In this document: piece by piece, positions 39,084 through 51,292 of the stretch
Numbering within the stretch: position 1 is the stretch's first letter
Layout: the number at the start of each line of letters is the position of its first letter
Source of the DNA: Wuchereria bancrofti
Taxonomy: Eukaryota; Nematoda; Chromadorea; Rhabditida; Onchocercidae
DNA: 64,000 bases
Reading direction: 5' to 3'
NCBI GenBank assembly: GCA_005281725.1
Contig: SSBO01000007.1
Span: 812,402-876,401 of the forward strand
Position numbers and translations under genes: made by a program
The notes under the pieces: generated by a model
Databases searched by the model: none
Told to the model about the DNA's origin: nothing
What the model saw: only the letters and a program-made list of their open reading frames with translations

Positions 39084-42000
39084 ATGGCCGCAATTGCACC
39101 TGCAGTACAAAATCCGAATTCAAGTTCTTTTTCAAATGGTGAAAGGTTAAAGCTTTTTCAGATATTTACTTCAGTAAATTTGATTTTTTGATGCAGTGGG
39201 GTCCATTATACTTTAAAAGATCTTTAAAGCGTGACAAATGAACTATGAAATGAATTCCAGTTTTATAGAATTTGTAAAGTATTGGATACCCTTTGCATTT
39301 TATAAATTCAAAACTAAATTTAGCTCAAATTGAAATGATTTTCAAACACAAATAGGCATTTGTAGTGCTAGAGAAAAAAGTGATTCTCATTTTATATGCA
39401 TTTGTCATTCTTGTAGATATCCTTTCGTTATCATCATGTAATGTTTTTTATTTTTTTCTTACAGAACATGTGCTGGGATGTTGAATGAAGTGAAAAAGGA
39501 AGACATGTCCAATGACGAAGATATTCCACTGTCGCAGAAAGCACGAATGATTATGGATGACGATGATATACCGCTTGCCAAAAAGTTGAAAACAATGAAA
39601 GATGCACATGATGATGATGATGATGATGATGATGTACCATTGTCACAAAAGGCTAAGGTTTTTACTTTTTAAAATGTTTATTTTTATTCCTTTCATGTAA
39701 TCAAATATTTCCTCATTGTCGTACATTCTTTTTGTGATGGAAGCCAGCAAATATTTTTTATCGTTCGTTACATAACTTTAGGTCTGTTGTCCTTCTTGGG
39801 AATGCGTTTGAATTGAAAAGATATGTGGAAATGTATGCTCTGTATTATGATAGTTGCCAATTTCCAGCCACAGAAAAGGTTATCCGAGGTGGTGATGGCT
39901 ACTGCGTCGAGTAGTCGAGTTAAAAAGCCACTATCGTCATCTACCCTTTCGTCGACAAAAAAAATGGTTAAAACAGAACTGGAGAGCGATGATGATGTAC
40001 CATTGAGCGTGCGAGCTGCCACATTGACCAAGAAAAGGAAAAAAAGTGAATCAGATGATGAAGATTATAAATTGGAAGTCAGTTGCTATCCTAAAATTTT
40101 CCATATGCTCATACACATTAAATACTATAAATTTGTTTAATTTGTTCATTTAGTTACAGAAAAAAAAAGAAAAACGGAAAAATTCAAGTGAAAGGAAAAA
40201 AGCCTCAACTTCGAATTCTGAGAAAATCCATATAAAGAATGAAAAAGCCAATGGCATTACATCGAATAAGCGGAAAAGACGGGAGGAGGAAGAGGAGGAC
40301 ATTTGGAAATGGTTCTTTTTTAACTGCTTGAATTAAAACTAGACTTGCTATAAATGTTGCAATTTTGTCAATAATAAAATAATGCCGCGCTTGAAAAACT
40401 GCCTTTTAACATTTTTTTTTCAGGTGGGAAGAGGAAAAGAAACCGAGTGGCATCAAGTGGTATAGTTTATCCCATAAAGGACCCATTTTTGCCCCGCCCT
40501 ATGTACCACTTCCTGAATCGATTCACTTCAAATACGATGGGAAGGTAAGCAAAGGTCGTCTGCTACTTGGTTTGTTGAATAGTGATGGCACGCTGAAGTT
40601 CTCTATACGTAACTTATTACAGGTGATGAAATTGGCACCACTGACGGAGGAAGTTGCATCTTTTTACGCTAAAATATTGGAACATGAGTATACAACAAAG
40701 GACATTTTTAATAAAAATTTTTTTATGGACTGGAGGAAGGTTTGCACTTTTGCTATTTAATGCATTTCACTATTTTGACAGATATTCCGTCACATTTTGA
40801 ATCTTTTAAAATATTTCACCACTAATTTCAGGTGATGAGTCCTGCAGAACGCGAAAAGATTACAGATTTGACGAAATGTGATTTCCGAGAAATGCATGAT
40901 CATTACGTAAAATTAAGAGAAGAGCGAAGATCTTTAAGTAAAGAAGAGAAGCAAAAACTTAAGGAGGTTCGGTTTGAAAAAATGTGATAAATGATTGCCA
41001 AGTCGGAGAAATATTATTATTTTTATTTATTTTTAGATTAAGCAAGAGGAAGCTAAAATGTATGGTGTTGCTTACATTGATGGACATAAACAGAAGATAG
41101 GGAACTTTCGAATTGAACCGCCAGACTTGTTTCGAGGACGTGGTGGTCATCCCAAAATGGGTCGTTTAAAGAAACGAGTCAATCCAGAAGATGTGATTAT
41201 TAATTGTTCAAAGTAACTTTTTCTTTTAAATTATGCGAAATTCATCGGTGTCTTTTTCTTTTATATGTATTTTCTATTTACACTAGTTACAATTAAACAT
41301 AACTTCGTTAAAGTTTATTTGCTCTATATTCATCTGTTATGTTACAGGGATTCAGAAATACCAAAACCTCCGGAAGGTCATCGTTGGAAAGAAGTACGTC
41401 ATGATAATACAGTGACATGGCTGTGTTCATGGACCGACAATATCTTAGGTTCCATCAAATATATTATGCTAAATCCATCGTCGAAAATTAAGGTTTGGTG
41501 AACTTACTGGAAATTTATTTAATACTTTGTAGGAGACTTTTACCAATACGTTAGATATAACAGAATTTATTTTTCATGAAAAATTTGAGACACTTTGCAA
41601 CAATCGATATTCAATTTCCAGGGTGAGAAAGATTACGAAAAATTTGAAACGGCAAGACGATTAAAGGATATTGTTGGAAGTATCAGAGAAAATTATACGA
41701 AAGACTTGAAAAGCAAGGAGATGCGTGTACGACAACGAGCAGTGGCACTTTATTTCATTGATAAAGTATGTAATTCTTTCAATTCCCATATTCACTATTC
41801 AATATGCGTTTTACTTCTGCTTGTAAATACAAGTTCTAGTTAGCGCTTCGTGCGGGTAATGAGAAAGATATGGATGAAGCAGCAGATACTGTTGGTTGTT
41901 GCTCACTGCGATGTGAACACATTCAACTTCATGAGAAATTGGACGATAATGAGTAAGTTATCAGCTATCTATCCTTGACATAGTGTTTTAAAAAAAGTGC

Positions 42001-43566
42001 GAAGATTTTGCATATCTAAATATGACTTGTGATCGGGCTTGCTTCGTTTCTATCAATTGAAATTTGTAGAAGATTGGGTAGTTATTTGCAGTTACGTGGT
42101 TGAATTTGACTTTCTTGGTAAAGACAGTATTCGGTATTACAACAAAGTTCCTGTGGAGAAGCGTGTTTTTAAAAATCTGAAACTTTTTATGGAAAATAAA
42201 AGTGGTAGCGATGATCTTTTCGATCGTCTTGATGTAAGTTTCCTCGGAAATATTCATTTTTATCAATGACAAATTAATTAAAGTGACATGTTTCCTTTTT
42301 CTTCATTTTATTGACATAATCCCAAATTTTACTGATTGTTCAAGCACTTCTGAACTAATAGTGCATTCATTATTTTCGATGGTTTAACAGAACTTTTATT
42401 GTTTAATCAGCTATTTCCTCAGCCAAGGTAACCCGCTGCTACTTGGTGGCTCACTTGCTTATTATTATCAAGAACATATAAATTTATTTTAACTGGCTGT
42501 CATTTTGCTTAAATAGGACAAGAGTGGTGATTACGTAATTCAGTTCGATTTCATCGTTCATGTTACAGACTGCATCGCTAAATAAATATTTACAAAGTTT
42601 GATGCTAGGATTGACTGCCAAAGTTTTTCGTACGTATAACGCATCGATTACGCTACAACAGCAACTCGACAAATTGACCAAAGGTCAATCGTGTTTCAAA
42701 GTGAACACTTACAAATAATATGTGGAAATTGCTTTTTGTAAAAGAAAAAAAAAATCTGATTTTGTTTTCCTCTCTTAATGCTTTTTTGACTCCAAACAGC
42801 TTGAATGACTTTTTTTCTTGAGTTGAATATGGGGAGCTTATTTAATGGATTACAAAATGATTGCATCATGTTTTAATAAATTGCATTTTGAGATGATTCA
42901 ACAGTGCCTGAACTATTACTTTGTTACAACAGAGCGAATCGTCAAGTTGCAATTTTATGTAATCACCAACGTGCTGTGCCAAAAAGTCATGAAAAAAGCA
43001 TGGAAAATTTGAAAGCAAAAATAAAGGCAAAGAAAACGGAACTGAAAGAAGCGAAGGTTAAATTTGGCATGGATTTCATTATGAATTTACTTCAGAATTT
43101 ATTTTTTAATGAATTTTTTTTTTCTTTTCTTGGATATTCATTTTTAGGAAGAGCTAGAAAAGGCACATGCTGATGCAGCTAAACAACGTGCATCCAAACG
43201 TGTCGATCGAGTCAAAGAGCAGTTAAGGAAATTAAAAATCCAGCGTACAGATAAGGTAAGTTCTCGGATAAACAATTTGCCTGCTGGGTCATATAAGGTG
43301 GTAATATTGAACAGAGATGAAGGCGTTATATCTGATTTGTTGAAGGATAACTGTGAGTTTTTTGAACACGATTAGAATTATTGCAATTTCAGGATGAAAA
43401 TAAGCAAATTGCTCTTTCGACATCAAAACTGAATTATTTGGACCCGCGGATATCAGTTGCCTGGTGTAAAAAGTATCAAGTACCAATTGAAAAAATTTTC
43501 AACAAGACACAGCGTGAAAAATTTCGTTGGGCAATTGATATGGCCGACGAAAATTATGTTTTCTGA
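39084..43566 (+). CDS. top-1: DNA topoisomerase I (type IB)
   Basis: The enzyme relaxes supercoils by nicking one strand and forming a 3'-phosphotyrosine link. Sixteen exons close in phase: 39084-39145, 39465-39657, 39868-40077, 40154-40311, 40424-40544, 40623-40739, 40832-40966, 41037-41212, 41348-41492, 41622-41765, 41840-41952, 42092-42233, 42569-42683, 42905-43056, 43148-43255, 43393-43566; 754 residues (human 765). The N-terminus is charged, with [11 protein letters not shown], a GAT-encoded Asp run at 39606-39633 and a Lys/Arg-rich nuclear-targeting region. The core begins [20 protein letters not shown]. Catalytic signatures are all present: [40 protein letters not shown], and the active-site tyrosine in [11 protein letters not shown] Lys/Ala coiled linker precedes the C-terminal domain. 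Between LTK and VPELLL it is a few residues shorter than human. The start follows an acceptor (TTTCAG) by two bases, suggesting trans-splicing or a 5' UTR intron. Confidence 0.97.
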
Positions 43567-45232
43567 TTCATTCCCGTTCTTGTCATTAAGGCTTTATGAT
43601 TTTTGCCAAAATTTAAAATTTAAATTGTTTTAGAACAAATTTGATCTCAGGGAAGACGTTTTTGATGCAGTTTAATATATTTTATTTCAGCTTGCTGACG
43701 TTTTAAAATTTATGAGATCTTCAGAGCACAAAAAAATATTTACATAAGTTATTTGCTGTAGTTTTCCCAGGAAATTGTGAAAATAATTTTGCATCTGATA
43801 TGAATATTTGTGTAGTTTTCGTTCCTGTTTCTCGAGAAATTATTCTTCGTTCATCTCTCGTTGATTTAAATTAATTGAATTTATTCTAATTTTAAATCCA
43901 GCTGACGTTGTTAAATCCATATAATTCTGCGTATATAAATTCTGATTTCCTTGTAATAGATTACTGCTGGAGAATTATTCTTAAATAGAATATTAATTTA
44001 ATTTCTTAGGAAAAAATAACGAACTTACAACTTTAGTTATTATGAATTTTTACTAATTTTAAGTTTGGATCTTTTTTAAAAAGATTTCGATTCTTATTGA
44101 CTTCGGGTTTTAAATTAAAATCCCATGTCTTCGACCTGAGAATTCGCGTGATATTTGTTCCTGAATAGGATTTTTCATTTGTTTTATGCTGTAATATTTG
44201 TGGAAAGATTCAGAGAACTCTGTGATTTATTCATGTGCATTTGAATTGAGCCACCAATGGATTAGTTGTTTGTGACAAAATCCAGAATCTTTTGGATTCA
44301 TTTGGATTTTTTTGTTGAATATATCTGGAGATTTATCCAAGACTAGAGTTAATTTTATTCAAGAGGAATATAAAATTAAAGAAAAGCTATCGAGAATATG
44401 CGATGAAGTTCATTTGAGCTTCCAAAAATTCGTTGATTTTTTTAATTTTAATTTCCTCTCTGATGTTACTATCATTGTTTGACAACAAAAAAAAGCAGAG
44501 AGAAAGAAATCCAGAATTTGTTTAATTTTCTTAATATCCTTGTGCTTTTGTCTTTAGTTTTCTCTCAATTTTGTCTGTCTGTGGTGTGTTTTTATTGTGA
44601 TTGTTTGCACACTAAAATGTGCTTAATTGGATTGTTTCCTTTAATTAATGTATGTCTATTTAATGAACCATGTCAGTTCCATTGTTTGCTTTGTATTCAG
44701 TTGGACTACTAGACTTTCTTCATCTTTTCTTCAATATCTTCAGTAAGACTGCCGCATTTTCGTTCCATTTGCAGCTAGCAGGTTAATAGTCTTTCGAAAT
44801 TAAATTTAAACTTTTTTAATCTGTAGTACCTGTTATTCTTGTAGTGAAATATTTGTGTGCATATGTTTTTTAATAAATTTACTGTTTCCATCGATTCCTA
44901 CATCTATTTCACGTATTATTTAATTTATATCTCTACATATTCTGTTGTATTCTTTTTATATTTTGTAGTTTATTTCACTATATCTTTGATATCAATAAAA
45001 TTTCGAGTAAAAAACAATATTAGCGTTTTTTGTTCGGTCTCACTGTTTGATTTTTTTCATTCTTTCCGAAATTTACTATATGTCTCCGCAATGATTCTTT
45101 TATCGCTGAAGTGGAATTCGATTGGGGTGATAGATGAGGTAGACACTTTTTTTTTTTTTTTTGTAATTTACTGGATATTAATTACTATCAGAATATCTCA
45201 GTAATAAGTTTTCTGGTTATTTCGATTATCAA
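43567..45232. other. Intergenic, convergent 3' ends
   Basis: About 1.7 kb between the topoisomerase I stop and the stop of the first cysteine-rich gene. Strongly T-rich on the plus strand with a poly-T run near 45147-45162. Hydrophobic plus-strand ORFs at 44479-44712 and 44857-45204 are composed of T-rich codons and lack support. Confidence 0.6.
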
Positions 45233-47217
45233 TCAGGAGAAGAAGTAAAAATCAGTGGTGGAAAGTATTATGATGATATATTGTAAATAATAATTCGATA
45301 TGGTAGTAGCAGGAGTAAATTGTCGTCGAGTTGGATCCAGAATACGATCTTCATAATCGGTATTCCGCATATCAATACCGGATAATGGTAAGGTGCCTCG
45401 GCGAAGGAAATATGGAAGTTTGGTGACAATTTTAGATACAACAAATTCATTATTTGTTGTCAAAAAATTGAAATCTTCGGTATCATTGATAAATATATCT
45501 CTCTTCCTCTTATTATCACTATCAAATTTCTTCAGCATTTTGTAATTTCCATATTTATTGCATTGCCAATGAAAGCATAAATGGTTTGGTGGATTTCTTT
45601 TGACGCAGTATTTCATCAGTTTACTGTAACTATTGATAAATTTTTAAATAACTAGTAATTTTGTACATTTATTGAATCGAAAGAATTGATTGCTAGCTGA
45701 GAAATAAGCCGTAAAATTAATTGAGAATTTGTGACATTTAGGATATGCAGTATTTATCATCATTTTTCATTATTTTCTCCAATGGTTTTTTTTTCAGTTA
45801 TTTTTTCTCAATTTTGAAAAATTAATTAGCAAAGTATTAAATTTTTAATTAATAAAAAAACAAAAAAAAATTAATTTCTCTTTTTTTGCATCAGAAAAAG
45901 CATAAGGTATCAAAATTTGATAAAATGAAGTATGGAAATGACTTTGAAATAACAATTGAGGAAAGTTTACTTGAAACAAGAAGTGTTATTGAAATTAGAA
46001 GCATCGTTATAGACGCAACCATATAGGAATAAATGTTGAATTTTTTGGAATTCTATCATTTCTTTCTGAAACAAAATATTATATATTTGGAAAATATTTG
46101 GTGCTAATTAACAAGAATTTAATTTATTATCAAATTAAATATAAATATGAAAGAATTTAGAAGTGTGGGGAAATCTTTGAACTATTTTAACAAATTGAAA
46201 TTACCTGACTTAATGTGGTAGAGAATATCAATCAGTTATCCTATATACACTTAACATAAAAACTTGGCAAAAGTGCTATTTTTTCCATCGTTTACCAATC
46301 AATGATTTAATTAAATTTAATTAGGTGATTTAATTTATTTAAACAAAGCATGCCGTATTGGGATAATTCATATTATATTTGCTGTTGCAACGTTGAAGAA
46401 TATGAATAATAAGGCTTCTATTGAAAAAGTTTGAGTCTTTTCTTTTGACTATCTAAAATTTTTAAATTTCATTACTGTACACGTTTTATGCAAAGAGTCC
46501 TTTTATCTTATTTCATTTGTTACATACGCTGATTCTCTTTGTTACGTGTAATCAACACGCATTAATCAAATATCTTAAAAGTTTCCGTCTATTTATAACA
46601 AAATTAAATTGATAACAAATAATTGCATATCTGTAAAGCATCATAATATTATATATATATATAGTTCATCTACCTGTAACTGGAGTATATTTTAATTTCG
46701 CTTATTTGACAGTTAATCATTTTTTAACAAGTTTAATAAAGTACAGAATGGAAGATGATTTGCATAAAATTTCTTTATTTAATCGATATTACAAATAAAT
46801 TTAAAAATGATTAATTAATTGTCAAATAAACAATTCGAAATGTGCCACTATAAGTTAAGTGAGTCATAATATAACAATGCTTCACTAGAAAAAATGTTCC
46901 TTTAAAAAATAAGCCTGAAAATGGTATTGAATGTAATTTAATTACAATATCATTGCAGAAAACAATGAAAGTTTTAAAAGAGAAAGAAAGTTTACTTTGT
47001 TAATTAAACATGGAATAATTGCATATGTATAATTGAAGCAGAATTCATCAATTATGCTTGCATTTATGCGCTTAACATCTAATAAGATATGATGAGCATT
47101 AACTGTTTGTATACATTCTGTTAAATTATCGTAGCATCGGTTATCATTATTAAACTTAAAAGTTGAAAAAATCGGTGAAATAAGCAATGGAAAAAATGCT
47201 AGCAAAATAATTAGCAT
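45233..47217 (-). CDS. Small secreted nine-cysteine protein, copy A
   Basis: I do not recognise the family. Exons (minus) 47217-46996, 46065-45971 and 45623-45233 close in phase, giving 235 residues. An N-terminal signal peptide is clear (MLIILLAFFPLLISPIFS). Nine cysteines are spaced C-x6-C-x24-C-x9-C-x20-C-x12-C-x7-C-x9-C-x4-C, with motifs RCYDNLTECI, CFNYTYAIIPCL, CVYNDASNFNNTSCF and YCVKRNPPNHLCFHWQC. Several N-glycosylation sites (NLT, NAS, NYT, NTS) are present. After the last cysteine comes a basic then Thr-rich tail with a hydrophobic end; that end could instead be intron read-through, so the last 40 or so residues are uncertain. It is a tandem paralogue of the gene at 48220-49400, with which it shares cysteine spacing and two intron positions but lacks one intron. 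A nematode secreted domain such as the T20D4.11-like/DUF19 family is possible but unproven. Confidence 0.75.
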
Positions 47218-48219
47218 CAATTCGTTAGCAGATTAATGCTAAACCTTCTCAAAGCTTAAACTAATTCCAACTAACACCTTTATAGCGTTTTCTTACAATT
47301 TTCGACATTTGCATAAAAATTCATTTTTTTAAAAAGAATTAGAAGTTATATTTCTTGTTTATTTAAATGTGTGAACATGTGAAATGGCAAAATTGTTTTG
47401 AAAATGTTAGCTAATTACAAATTTATATGACATATTTGTCTATTAGTAAATTCATTTCATTTCAACATTAAAAATTTCTTCATTGTGGCATTTTTTGTCA
47501 AAATTTTCTTTTTAGCCAAGAAGTTTCAGTTATACGATATTGGGACACATATAAAACACAAAATTGAAGGAAATGGATTCTGCTTTCATTAATGATTGAA
47601 ATTACTGGGATAACTTACCTGTGATATGAACGAATGTTTCACAGTCCCTTTATCATTTTTAATTTAACTTATTCAACTATTTAGAGAAGTTGTGAAGTTT
47701 TTTCAGTGCGTAGAATAATCTAAGCTAATGATAGCTATGATATGATTAATATCATCACTATACTTCTGACAATTGTGGCCGAATTTATCAAGCAGCTCTC
47801 TCTTCAATTAGCTTTGTTTAATTGGGATTGAGAAAAATTGAAATTTTATAAGCTGTGTATAATTATATATTCAACAAAGAGATTGATATTCAGTTCATTG
47901 ATTCAATTCATTCAATTCAAAATGAAATATTTTGTGATAGATACAAATGCGACTAAGTAAACGGCAAATTTTCGTTTCATTATTTGACTGTTTCCGTTTG
48001 GAATGACAGAATTGCTTGTAATCTGAACTCTGCTGCTCTTCCATTTTCCAGTTTTATGGTCATCAGCATAACTGTTTTCTTAAAATTTAGAAAGTAATTA
48101 GTATGAATTTCATTGTACTGATTAGTAATTAGTGCCAAATTTATCTATCTATCTATAATGAAAATGCTATTTCGATCTATCTATAATGAAAATGCTATTT
48201 CGAATTGAACTTCATTTTC
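47218..48219. other. Intergenic between the two cysteine-rich paralogues
   Basis: About 1 kb, which should hold the promoter of copy A and the 3' end of copy B. Contains a 28-bp tandem duplication at 48147-48202; nothing else recognisable. Confidence 0.55.
48147..48202 (+). repeat. 28-bp perfect tandem duplication
   Basis: Two identical adjacent copies of a unit that begins ATCTATCTATAATGAAAATG, just past the last coding exon of copy B. Identity is complete, implying a recent event. Confidence 0.95.
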
Positions 48220-49400
48220 TTACTTACTGGCTTCATTGTAATTCTCATCGTCTTTATCTTCGTCCTCTTTTGGAAGCATTAAATTGGATCGTTTAAGCGT
48301 CAGAAAATCTTGACTTTTACAAGGCCAGTAGTAACATTTACGAGCTGTTGGAATTTTTTCTACGCAATTTTGAACCAATTTACTAGAAATTTACAAATAT
48401 TTAAATAAATATCGCAATTTCATTTATGTTAATAATTCAAAATTTCTAAATCTTTTTGTGTAATTTTTTGCGAAATTTGCTGTCTTAATGCTAATTGCAA
48501 AAACTGCTTAAAGTTGTTTGAAAAAAAAAGAGAAAAAAAGACGAGAACTGAAAATATAAATGTATTACTTAAAACAATTGCTTTGCGACATATCTGCCAT
48601 ACTATTATAAATGCAGCTGTATAGGTATAAACGTAGAATTTTAATTGTTTTCATCATAATTCCCTAAAAATGCTTTCACGTAACAATTTTGAAATATCAA
48701 TATGTCTTATTAAAATTTTATTTCAACCCCATACCATACCGAATCATTTTGTCTCGATCGATCATTTTCGATGCATTTACGAAAAACTAGATACCTTTCA
48801 CGATAGGTAACACCCGGGTTCTCATTCATCTGGAAAAATGCATGACACAGTAATGTCATGAACTCAGTTACATATCTACCATATTATAATTTCGCCTCTC
48901 TTTCCCTCCTTTTTTTGATATGGAATTTATCTCAGTCATTAAACAAACACAAACATGAACAAAAGGACAAAAAAAAAACACTTCATTTCTTTAAATAGTA
49001 CATTTTAATAGTACTATTTAAGTCTTAGAACAGTTCTACTTGTGGGTATTTTAACAAAAAAAATAAATAAATTAGACCAATCGATTAGCTATTATTATCA
49101 TCACTAGAAGAATTATCGTTGATCTTAAAGTATAAAACAATTTTCAAAATTCGACAGAAATTAATAGCTGAATGGGAAAAAATTTGTATAACTTACTCTT
49201 TTTGCTAAACATGGAATAATTAATTGTGTATAGCTTTCACAAAAATGATTGATATTACTAGAATTAATCATATTGATATCCAGCAAATTGCTATTACCAC
49301 TGATGCATTGTTTTAATACATCGTAGCATTGCCATTCCTGTGCATGAATATCATTAATAAATAAAGTATCAAGTAAAAGTGTTAAAAGAAAAGGCAACAT
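48220..49400 (-). CDS. Small secreted nine-cysteine protein, copy B
   Basis: Paralogue of the gene at 45233-47217. Exons (minus) 49400-49197, 48829-48795, 48616-48569 and 48382-48220 close in phase, giving 149 residues. A signal peptide ends near the Ala-Gln in MLPFLLTLLLDTLFINDIHA. The cysteines run C-x6-C-x21-C-x9-C-x16-C-x12-C-x7-C-x9-C-x4-C; motifs QCYDVLKQCI, HFCESYTQLIIPCL, CIYNSMADMSQSNCF and NCVEKIPTARKCYYWPC align position by position with copy A. After the last cysteine the tail is acidic (PKEDEDKDDENYNEA), unlike the basic tail of copy A. The stop used is the in-frame TAA at 48222-48220, but a GT donor overlaps the preceding codons, so a further exon is possible. Function unknown; secreted or ER-luminal by inference. 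Confidence 0.75.
48991..49021. repeat. Inverted repeat in intron 1 of copy B
   Basis: Perfect 11-base arms (TTAAATAGTAC and its complement) around a nine-base loop. Short and AT-rich, so it may be chance. Confidence 0.8.
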
Positions 49401-51292
49401 AGCAAATGTTTGAGATAATAGGAAATGATTAATCTGAAATGAACCAACCGCTTATATACGTATGTAATTAAAATATGTACTGATTATCACCAAAAGATGG
49501 ATCATTATCAAAGTAACTTTCTCAATCATTTTTGGTTATTTATCCTTTTTCTTTTCTTAAAAAAAGGAAACAAAAGTGAGAAATAAGCAAGATTCAAAAA
49601 AAATTCATTTATTCATCATAAAGGACATCAGTGGTGGTAGATGGGTACAAATTTTTTAATGCACAATAACACAAGGTGATCAACAATATGAAAGAGAAAT
49701 GTTCAATTATTTGCATCAATGAGAAGTAAAAAAGAGAAAAAAACAAGATGAGAAGAAAAAACAATTAATAGGACAATTATAATTCAAATTTAGATGAGTT
49801 TTCTTTTTCATAGAACTTCCAATCTATGAAACCATTTCATTGAATAAATACTTCACAACTTTACAGCATTTAGTAAAGTTAAAAAAGGTAATGCACAGAT
49901 ACCTGAACTGAAGTCATTCACATAAAGTGCATATAATAAGTTTGAAACTTCAATATCATATAACAGAGCCAAATTAATAACTGAAGTCTCAAACAATTGA
50001 ATACGCTTTTAACATGCGTACTTTTTGTTAAATATTAAATGTAATGAATGAGTAATATATCAGAATCAACTGCACGGGTCATAAACTCTTAAACTGCAAA
50101 TTCTGATTTTATATGAGGCAAGCAAATTCTGAAAGGCATGGGAAAAAACAGTTAAGGACAGGAAATGCTTTAAATGCCTACGTATTAAAATTATTTGATA
50201 TTTTAAATGAGGAAGAGATGGTAATTCAATTAATTTAGAAAATTTGGAAAAATGAAAGCAATCGACTACATAAGGCAACAAAGTTTTGATTTCTTAGCTA
50301 GTCAATAAGTTTAAGCAAAATTTAGTATTAAGAATATGGTGAGATATGAAATGCAAAGTGCACAGTACATTTCTTAAAAGAAAAAAAAATAACAGGACAT
50401 GATAAAATGCATCGGATGTATTTGAATTTAGGCAAGAAATAGGAAAAGTTCAACTTCTATTTCTTTATCTCTTCAATTTCTACACCACTTGAGCAATATG
50501 GCATCGGCGATCTCTACTATGCTTTTACTATTTAACACGATATTATTTTGACCTTCACATAAGCTAAGTAACAAAACTGGTTATAAAAATTATTTGCTAA
50601 ATGCAAAAAATAATAGAACAAGGAAAAGACATAAACATTCATTATGTACAGCACTGTTTTTTGTTATTTCTTTCTCAGATTTTAATTTACATTTAGATTT
50701 GAGGGATTTTAGTTCCAGGAGAATAATTAAGCTATTTAGCTAAATATAGTGACGACAATATATTTCAGTCGAATCTAACAATACGTTAGTAACAACAGAA
50801 AATCTCAACAACAAGGTTTTTATGTGAGTCAGAAAAATCGGTTCATATTTTAATGAATCCTAGTGGAAATTTTTGAAAAAAAATAAAACAATAAGGCGCA
50901 GTTTCACGCCTTTATATGATAAAGCATCGACAAGAAGCAACGAGAATTCCATAAGTTTTTAGGTGATTTCTAAAGTAAAAAAAAATTATCTGCAATGAAG
51001 AAGGCATTAAAAAGAAAGGAAATGATGGCAAAACTATTATAAGAAAATCAACTTGTCGACGGTCAAAATTATTTTAGTAATTCAGCACTATGGTAAAATG
51101 GATCATAACAAATTAATAAAGCGTGACCATTCATGGAGTGCTGCTATACGTTCGGATTAACATGTATCCATTTAATAAAACACACCGAGAACTGAGATCG
51201 TCATCGACCAGCTTGCTGAGGAAATTCTGAGAAATTACTGGAAGGTTGAAGATAGCACTTATGTAACAACCAATTTAACAATACACAATCAG
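49401..51292. other. Intergenic, upstream of copy B and 3' of unc-40
   Basis: About 1.9 kb of AT-rich sequence between two minus-strand genes; it should include the unc-40 3' UTR and the copy B promoter. The ORF at 50066-50281 shows no family or secretion feature. No repeat or RNA gene recognised. Confidence 0.55.

Noticed and set aside
45010..45150. TGAGGTAG at about 45135, a let-7-like seed
   Set aside because: The rest of the mature sequence and the hairpin are absent; it is followed by a poly-T run.
44479..45204. Hydrophobic plus-strand ORFs downstream of topoisomerase I
   Set aside because: Composition reflects T-rich DNA; there is no start context, splice support or family similarity.
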